A DNA stretch of 64,000 bases from the NCBI RefSeq assembly GCF_003259175.1, contig NZ_QGOK01000003.1, forward strand, positions 62,001-126,000, read 5' to 3'. The first letter of the stretch is position 1; every line of letters starts with the position of its first letter. Source of the stretch: Marinomonas shanghaiensis. GTDB lineage: Bacteria > Pseudomonadota > Gammaproteobacteria > Pseudomonadales > Marinomonadaceae. The notes beneath the pieces are model-generated. The model did no database searches. It was not told the origin of the DNA and saw only the letters and a program-made list of their open reading frames with translations. The translations under genes were made by a program, and so were the position numbers. Positions 58,802 to 64,000 of the stretch are shown here, in pieces.

Positions 58802-59677
58802 CTACAGTGCGTCGGTGATTTCTTTGATTTGCATGTTAAGGCTTTGCAAACCATTACCCGATAAGTACCAAAGTTTAGGTGATAAATAAGTGATTTGAAT
58901 GTTTTGACCACCTTGAGCGGCTAAGTCTGCTTTCAGCTTCTCTACATCAAGCGCCTCTTTTGTATTGCCAATGGCTGCGCTGCGGTCAATGATAAATAAG
59001 CTTGTGGGCTTCATTTCTGCGATATTGCTGATTGTCAATGAGGTAAAGGTTCGAGTTCCACGTTGTTGAGGTTTGACATGTGGGGGAAGGGCTGGACTGG
59101 CTAAACCAAGCAGCTGAGTGGCGATGGGTTCGTCACGTAATCCAAAAGAACCATTGTTATGGGTAACAAACAAGGTAGTCGGTGCCCCTTTGATGGCCAT
59201 TTTGCTGGTTTCTATTGTTGTCTTTAATGCTGTAAGTGCGGACTCGGCAGCGGGTTGGGCATCAAATAGTGTCGCTAGAGAGGTTACGTTGTCGCGTAAA
59301 CTTTGCCAATAATCATCACCTGAAGCGTCTACTTGTTTGACTTTGCTAATGGTCTCCAACTCCGCTTTGCTAGCGGCTTGGCGACCGGTGATCACAACAA
59401 TATCTGGTTTTAAGGCTTTTAGAGTCTCAATGTCTGGCGTCTTTAAACCACCAACATCAGCATAACGTGCGTCTTTAAATTGGGTTAAATAATCCGGAAG
59501 CGTTTGTTTCGGGACGCCAACGACATGAGCTTCTAATTTAAGCGCTGCCATGGTGTCTAAGCTGCCAAGATCAAATACAGCGGCCGTTGGTGAAGAGGTT
59601 GCGGCTGTCCCCAGTTGGCTAACAGCCACTAAGGTGCCAACAGCCAGTATTTTTCGTATATTCATCATGTTTACCAT
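58802..59677 (-). CDS. Iron-siderophore/haem-type ABC solute-binding protein
   Basis: A 291-residue periplasmic protein with signal peptide (about 1–25) and the long-helix binding fold: AAVFDLGSLDTMAALKLEAH, then VVGVPK and LKALKPDIVVITGRQA, and SYxx-like helix motifs. The pattern resembles FatB/CeuE-type catechol-siderophore binding proteins. No permease or ATPase gene is nearby, so it must use a transporter encoded elsewhere. A strong Fur box lies upstream. Confidence 0.88.
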   Translation of the reverse strand: MVNMMNIRKILAVGTLVAVSQLGTAATSSPTAAVFDLGSLDTMAALKLEAHVVGVPKQTLPDYLTQFKDARYADVGGLKTPDIETLKALKPDIVVITGRQAASKAELETISKVKQVDASGDDYWQSLRDNVTSLATLFDAQPAAESALTALKTTIETSKMAIKGAPTTLFVTHNNGSFGLRDEPIATQLLGLASPALPPHVKPQQRGTRTFTSLTISNIAEMKPTSLFIIDRSAAIGNTKEALDVEKLKADLAAQGGQNIQITYLSPKLWYLSGNGLQSLNMQIKEITDAL

Positions 59678-59714
59678 TACCTATGTCTTGAAAGAATAAC
59701 CATTACCAATCGTT

Positions 59715-59733
59715 GATAATGGTTATCATTGTC
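59715..59733 (-). promoter_or_regulatory. Fur box
   Basis: GATAATGGTTATCATTGTC matches 16 of 19 bases of the Fur consensus. It lies about 40 bp upstream of the binding-protein start and predicts repression by iron. A second overlapping palindrome (ATAACCATTA with TAATGGTTAT) may extend it. Confidence 0.85.
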
Positions 59734-59798
59734 TCATCTTTGGTGATGATTTTCGTGAACATAAGTTGGTACGATGTGTTGCTGAATGCGAAACAACA

Positions 59799-61556
59799 CT
59801 AATTGTCTTTGATCTTTCTTTTTTTATTGGCCAACCAAACGAATTGATAGGGCATTAAGGTGACTTTGCCCAAATGGTCTTCGTACGTTTGTTCAGAAAC
59901 CAGATCGGTCCACTCATCGGTGGCAATAAGATTGAGTTCAGACAAGTTGAAGCTCTGTGGCTGGTCTGTCATGTTATATACCGCAAACAGGCTTTGCCTG
60001 CGGTCTAGACTTTGGCGCCAGAAAGCGAATAAGTTTTCTCCCATGTGCAACACGTATTGAGTCGCATTAGGGTGAAAAGCGGGCTGAGCGCGGCGTATTT
60101 TGGTGAGTTTGGTCACGCTCTGAAAGACTTTTTGATGATGGGTTGGCGTGTTTAAAGCATGGTCTAAATCTTCCATGTCCCAAATATGGCGGTTAATAGA
60201 GCGAAATTGCCCCGTGTTGTCGACACGTTCCAGGTCGTTTTCTGTGCCAAACAAGCTATGAATGTAAAAAGCGGGCACGCCTTCTAGTGCCAACATGACG
60301 CCGGCCGCACACAAAAAACGCGCAAATTGCCACTTGTCTGGTCCTTGTTGCGCTGATCCTGATAAGGCATTCCAGAGACTGATATTTATTTCATAGGGTT
60401 TGGCTTCGCCTTCTGGTGTGGTGCGAGAGCTGATTTTGCCACCAAAACGTTTCATGGTATTGATCAGCGTTTCTAGCTCCCATTCAGTCAGTAAACCTTC
60501 TGTGGGGCGCAGGCCAATGCCGTCGTGGGAAGCAATAAAGTTGAGGTAAGTGGTACCTTGTTGGGCTGGGGTCATGCTCATTAACCATTGTTTCAAATGG
60601 CGGCAGTTTCCCGTCACGAGGCTGTTAATTAACAATGGCGGTAAGGAGAAATTGTAAATCAAATGTGCTTCGTTAGCGTTGCCGAAGTAGGTTAAATTTT
60701 CCTGATTTGGAATGTTGGTTTCGGTGATGATCACGGCTTCTGGGGCGTAATGCTCAATCATTAAGCGCAATAGGCGGATCATTTCATGGGTTTGTGGCAG
60801 GTTGATGCAGCTGGTGCCAGGGATTTTCCACAAAAAAGCCACCGCGTCCAGACGAAACCAGCGAATGCCTTTTTCCAGATACAGATGAATAATTCGCAAA
60901 AACTCCAGCAGGACATCGGGGTTTTCGAAGTTCAAATCAATTTGGTCATGACTAAATGTACACCAAACGTATTTTGTGCCATTTTTGGTCTGCACTTCAC
61001 GTAATAAGGGTGATGTTCTCGGTCGAACCACGGCGCTTAAATCAGCGTTTGGGTCCGCTTCATAAAAAAAGCGTGAACCTGGATCCACACCTGCTTTGTA
61101 ATTTTCAAACCAAAGACTGCGGCTGGAACAATGGTTAATCACCAGATCGCCCATGACTTTAAAATCTTGAGAAAGGTTCACCACATCTGCCCATCGCCCA
61201 CAGGAGGGATTCACTGTGGTGTAATCCATTACGCTAAAACCATCGTCTGAACTGTAGGGAAAAAAAGGCAACAAATGCACGGCAGATAAGCAATCCGACA
61301 GCGTCGTTTTAACAAAGTCGTGCAAGGTTTTTAACGGCGCCTCCTCTTTTTTTCGCAAGGTGTCTGCATAGGTAATCAGCATGATATCAGACTGATCCCA
61401 AAGGTTTCGGTGAGGACGAGGCGATTCTGTTGTGGGATCGAGCTGAAACGTCGAGAGGCATTTATGAGCAAGCTCTTTATGATCCAAGTTCGGGTAAATG
61501 ACGTGTAAATGAGCAATAATTCGCTGCTCTAAGGGCGATAAAGGCGCATTTTCCAT
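59799..61556 (-). CDS. GH13_18 sugar phosphorylase, probably glucosylglycerate phosphorylase
   Basis: The 585-residue protein belongs to the sucrose-phosphorylase group: HLLPFFPYSSDDGFSVMDY, DLVINHCSSRSLWF, IRWFRLDAVAFLWK (nucleophile Asp), VIITETNIPNQENL (acid/base Glu) and FIASHDGIGLRP. Members cleave sucrose, sucrose-6-phosphate, glucosylglycerol or glucosylglycerate with phosphate. Because the two genes upstream make glucosylglycerate, that substrate is the best guess, giving glucose-1-phosphate and glycerate. GH13_18 membership is firm; the substrate is inferred. Confidence 0.85.
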   Translation of the reverse strand: MENAPLSPLEQRIIAHLHVIYPNLDHKELAHKCLSTFQLDPTTESPRPHRNLWDQSDIMLITYADTLRKKEEAPLKTLHDFVKTTLSDCLSAVHLLPFFPYSSDDGFSVMDYTTVNPSCGRWADVVNLSQDFKVMGDLVINHCSSRSLWFENYKAGVDPGSRFFYEADPNADLSAVVRPRTSPLLREVQTKNGTKYVWCTFSHDQIDLNFENPDVLLEFLRIIHLYLEKGIRWFRLDAVAFLWKIPGTSCINLPQTHEMIRLLRLMIEHYAPEAVIITETNIPNQENLTYFGNANEAHLIYNFSLPPLLINSLVTGNCRHLKQWLMSMTPAQQGTTYLNFIASHDGIGLRPTEGLLTEWELETLINTMKRFGGKISSRTTPEGEAKPYEINISLWNALSGSAQQGPDKWQFARFLCAAGVMLALEGVPAFYIHSLFGTENDLERVDNTGQFRSINRHIWDMEDLDHALNTPTHHQKVFQSVTKLTKIRRAQPAFHPNATQYVLHMGENLFAFWRQSLDRRQSLFAVYNMTDQPQSFNLSELNLIATDEWTDLVSEQTYEDHLGKVTLMPYQFVWLANKKRKIKDN

Positions 61557-61658
61557 GTTTACCTACCTGTGTTTTATTCAGTAAAAAAAACACGTAAAGA
61601 CGCCCATAAGGGCGACGTTCACGTTGCGTTGTTTAAGAGGTACTCGTCTTTAGATCTG

Positions 61659-62888
61659 CTATTTTTTAGGGCCATATTGGGCCATATCCAATTCGACGGC
61701 TTGGGCGAGTTGGCTCATCACGCCGGGAAACGCACTGACGACTCGATTCCAGCTAGGGATAAAAGGCGTTTCCATTGGGTTGTCTAAATATTGGTTGCCC
61801 GCTTTCATAATGTTGCTGGCAAACAATTCTACGGCACGCTCTTCGGTGTGAACGTCCAACTTGAGACCGTTGATCTCAGCGTCGTTTTTATAGGTTTCAA
61901 TGAAATCCAGCGCCACGCGATAATAAGTCGCCTTGATGGTACGGAAAGTTTCTTGATTAAAGATAGTGCCATTGGTTGCGAGTTTTCTGAAAATGGCCTT
62001 GGTAATATCAATGGACATTTTAGACAAACCACCATCGTCATTGTCGGCCGATAAATCTTGATGTTTGTGATCGTAAATGTCAGCGATGTCGACCTGACAC
62101 AAGCGGTTGGTCGAGTAGTTACGATACATTTCGCTCAGCACGCCAATCTCTAATCCCCAATCACTTGGAATGCGCAAATCTGTCATTACATCGCGTCGGA
62201 AAGAGAACTCTCCTGCTAAAGGGTAACGGTAGCTGTCTAGGTAATCTAAATAATCTAAGTGCCCAAAGACTTTTTTAAGCGAGCAGAGCAAAGGGGTAAC
62301 CAACAAGCGGCTGACTCGACCATTCATCTTGCCATTGGCAGCACGGGCATAGAAGCCCTTGCAGAATTCGTAGTTAAAATTTGGATTGGCCACCGGATAA
62401 ATCAGCCGCGCAAGCAGTTCTCTGTCATAGGTGACAATGTCACAATCGTGCATTGCAATGGATTCTGCTTTGCCAGCCGCGAGGTTATAACCCATGCAAA
62501 ACCATACATTGCGGCCTTTACCTGGATCCGAAGGGGAAAGGTGTTCACCTTTTAATACATTATCGATTTCTCGCAAACGCGGGCCATCATTCCACAATAC
62601 CTTGACGTTTTGTGGTAGCACGCTAAAAAACTCTAATGCGTGTCGGTATTGCTCTTCCGTGGCGCGATCCAATCCGATCACAATCTCAGATAGATAAGGT
62701 ACTTGCTGTAAGTGTTTAAGAATATTCGGCATAGCATCTGTTTCTAATTCAGAATACAGACAAGGCAGGATAAGAGACATGGGTCGCGTTTTAGCAAACT
62801 CACACAGTTCTTTTTCCATTTCTTCTAACGGGCGGTGTGCCAAATTATGAAGTGTGGTGATGATACCGTTTTGATGAAAATCGCCCAT
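61659..62888 (-). CDS. gpgS: Glucosyl-3-phosphoglycerate synthase
   Basis: This 409-residue GT-A glycosyltransferase (GT81-like) transfers glucose from an NDP-glucose to 3-phosphoglycerate, the first step of glucosylglycerate synthesis. Seen: MSLILPCLYSELE, VIGLDRATEEQYRHALEFFS, GKGRNVWFCMGY, the metal-binding HDCDIVTYD and LAGEFSFRRDV. These are the features of bacterial GpgS. It is flanked by the phosphatase upstream and the phosphorylase downstream on the same strand. Confidence 0.88.
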   Translation of the reverse strand: MGDFHQNGIITTLHNLAHRPLEEMEKELCEFAKTRPMSLILPCLYSELETDAMPNILKHLQQVPYLSEIVIGLDRATEEQYRHALEFFSVLPQNVKVLWNDGPRLREIDNVLKGEHLSPSDPGKGRNVWFCMGYNLAAGKAESIAMHDCDIVTYDRELLARLIYPVANPNFNYEFCKGFYARAANGKMNGRVSRLLVTPLLCSLKKVFGHLDYLDYLDSYRYPLAGEFSFRRDVMTDLRIPSDWGLEIGVLSEMYRNYSTNRLCQVDIADIYDHKHQDLSADNDDGGLSKMSIDITKAIFRKLATNGTIFNQETFRTIKATYYRVALDFIETYKNDAEINGLKLDVHTEERAVELFASNIMKAGNQYLDNPMETPFIPSWNRVVSAFPGVMSQLAQAVELDMAQYGPKK

Positions 62889-62940
62889 GTTATTTCTCCT
62901 AGTTTGAAAATGACTTTTGGTATTGTTTTTGTGTCTGGGT

Positions 62941-63762
62941 CTACAAAATACCTTGCTTGGTTAACGCTAAATTAATGGCTTGCGCCCATCCTTCGGGGCC
63001 GTAGGCATCACTCAACCACGCATCACTGCGCTGTGGGATTTCTGGGGGAGCATGCACCGGAGAGCGAATCACCACGGGTATGTCGGCTTTGCTTAACATA
63101 CCAACGTCGTTTTCACCGTCGCCTAACGCCATGGTCGTAATGTCTTCATCGCTTTGCTCGGCGTATACCGCTTTGAGCCATAACATGGCGTTAGCTTTGT
63201 CACAGTGCACGCCCATTAGGTGTGCAAAGCGTCCTCCTTTTTGCACTTGCACACCAAACTTGGCAAGATCATCGCGGAAAATGCGCAGTGCCAAGTTGGA
63301 ATCTGTCCACACCATAGGTTCGGTAAATTCTCGTTGCATGGCTTGTTTTGCATTGTGTTCGCTTAAGCCGGTGAGCGTGACTAACTCTTGCCAAGTCATG
63401 TCATGAAAACGTTTAAAGGTATACTGATCTTGTTTATCGTTCGTCAGCGCGATGAGCTCAGCTCGTTTTGGGCCAAATGACTTACGCCAATAATCACCAC
63501 AGTCTTCTAATGTTTCATTTAATGTGAGAGCGGAATGTTTCGGGATATACACCGCAGAACCGTTTTCTACGATAAAAGGGTCTTGGTGATTGAGCGCTTT
63601 TCTGAGCTCTACAAGCTCCACAAAAGTCTTGCTGGTATTGATCACACAGGGAATGGAAAAGGTCTTTAAAGACCCCATAGCCGCTAGCGCAGGCTGAAAA
63701 CTGTAGGTGTGATGATCGAGTAAAGTGCCATCCAAATCAGTAAAAATTAAAAGCGTTGTCAT
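62941..63762 (-). CDS. Glucosyl-/mannosyl-3-phosphoglycerate phosphatase (HAD family)
   Basis: A 273-residue HAD phosphatase of the MPGP type: IFTDLDGTLLDHHTYSF (nucleophile), VINTSKTFVELVELR, ENGSAVYIP, KGGRFAHLMG, KANAML and LGDGENDVGML. It removes the phosphate from glucosyl- or mannosyl-3-phosphoglycerate. As the first gene of a gpgS operon, its natural substrate is probably the glucosyl form. Its gene starts the operon; no regulatory site was recognised upstream. Confidence 0.9.
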   Translation of the reverse strand: MTTLLIFTDLDGTLLDHHTYSFQPALAAMGSLKTFSIPCVINTSKTFVELVELRKALNHQDPFIVENGSAVYIPKHSALTLNETLEDCGDYWRKSFGPKRAELIALTNDKQDQYTFKRFHDMTWQELVTLTGLSEHNAKQAMQREFTEPMVWTDSNLALRIFRDDLAKFGVQVQKGGRFAHLMGVHCDKANAMLWLKAVYAEQSDEDITTMALGDGENDVGMLSKADIPVVIRSPVHAPPEIPQRSDAWLSDAYGPEGWAQAINLALTKQGIL

Positions 63763-63898
63763 ATCGATTCCTTCTTGGGTCCATCAAAATACCACTGGTG
63801 GACGTTAGTCATAGTCTTGCAAATCTGGTGCCAGTGCGTAACAGTGGCGTTTTCCTTGATAAGGTACAGCTCAAAGGTTAACTAGGCTGTTGAACAAA

Positions 63899-64000
63899 AT
63901 GATGACAAGTTTGCTACGGTTATGTGTCTACGTGATGCTGGCATTGTTGGCCTTCGCGGCAAATTCAGTATTGTGTCGGATTGCGCTTAACGGTGGTCTT
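63899..64000 (+). CDS. DMT/EamA-family transporter, N-terminus (cut by window edge)
   Basis: The first 34 codons are present: a short start and a membrane helix (LLRLCVYVMLALLAFAANSV) followed by LCRIALNGGL. The AFAANSVLCRIAL motif is the first-helix pattern of EamA-type drug/metabolite transporters. Two ATGs occur in tandem and no strong ribosome-binding site is seen. The ~135 bp between the phosphatase start and this gene show nothing else. Confidence 0.75.
   Translation, partial: MMTSLLRLCVYVMLALLAFAANSVLCRIALNGGL

Overview
The window looks like chromosomal DNA of a marine gammaproteobacterium, most likely Marinomonas or a close Oceanospirillales relative. This is inferred from gene content and protein style (hupB–tRNA-Asp–ppiD, a Bat/MoxR operon, TAXI-TRAP and Tct transporters, an AGE-type sugar isomerase, a glucosylglycerate operon); no database was searched.

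Layout. 1–2,100: end of hupB, tRNA-Asp, ppiD. 2,200–10,200 (minus): one compact operon, moxR–DUF58–DUF4381–batA–batBC–batD–DyP peroxidase. 10,300–15,600: DUF2835 gene, pyrD, rlmL, purU and a small unknown gene. 15,600–16,750: a RelE/ParE-type toxin–antitoxin pair between two copies of a ~185-bp repeat. 16,762–27,090: a chromosomal integron. Its integrase (minus strand, with a well-matched LexA box) faces a plus-strand cassette array. The first cassettes are intact and have clear attC sites: a four-gene ABC-three-component-like conflict system, a DUF4160/DUF2442 pair, an unknown protein with a HEPN-like motif, and a DUF3223 protein. After the SDR cassette the array is degraded: toxin–antitoxin fragments, a chimeric antitoxin, and two families of repeats (~70 and ~150 bp) in tandem.

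27,100–40,450: an SDR gene and its divergent TetR regulator, DUF3549/YqcC/DUF1853 genes, a GGDEF–EAL protein, rlmA, a beta carbonic anhydrase, a LysR regulator, an AGE-family isomerase, a ROK regulator, a TyrR-like regulator and an unlisted 53-residue membrane protein. 40,550–48,700: a HAD phosphatase, a sensor kinase carrying a solute-binding domain, its sigma-54 response regulator, and divergently a TAXI-TRAP transporter with a near-consensus sigma-54 promoter and three ATAAC-N4-GTTAT sites. 48,750–56,240: HopJ-family protein, Bcr/CflA efflux, tctCBA and a divergent CitA/CitB-type two-component system. 56,400–58,700: ABC exporter and SMR transporter. 58,800–59,750: a Fur-box-controlled iron/haem-type binding protein. 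59,800–63,760: a glucosyl-3-phosphoglycerate pathway operon with a GH13_18 phosphorylase. The window ends in the start of a DMT/EamA transporter.

The most notable part is the integron: a recognisable defence-type system sits in the first (normally best expressed) cassette position behind an SOS-controlled integrase, followed by a visible cassette graveyard.
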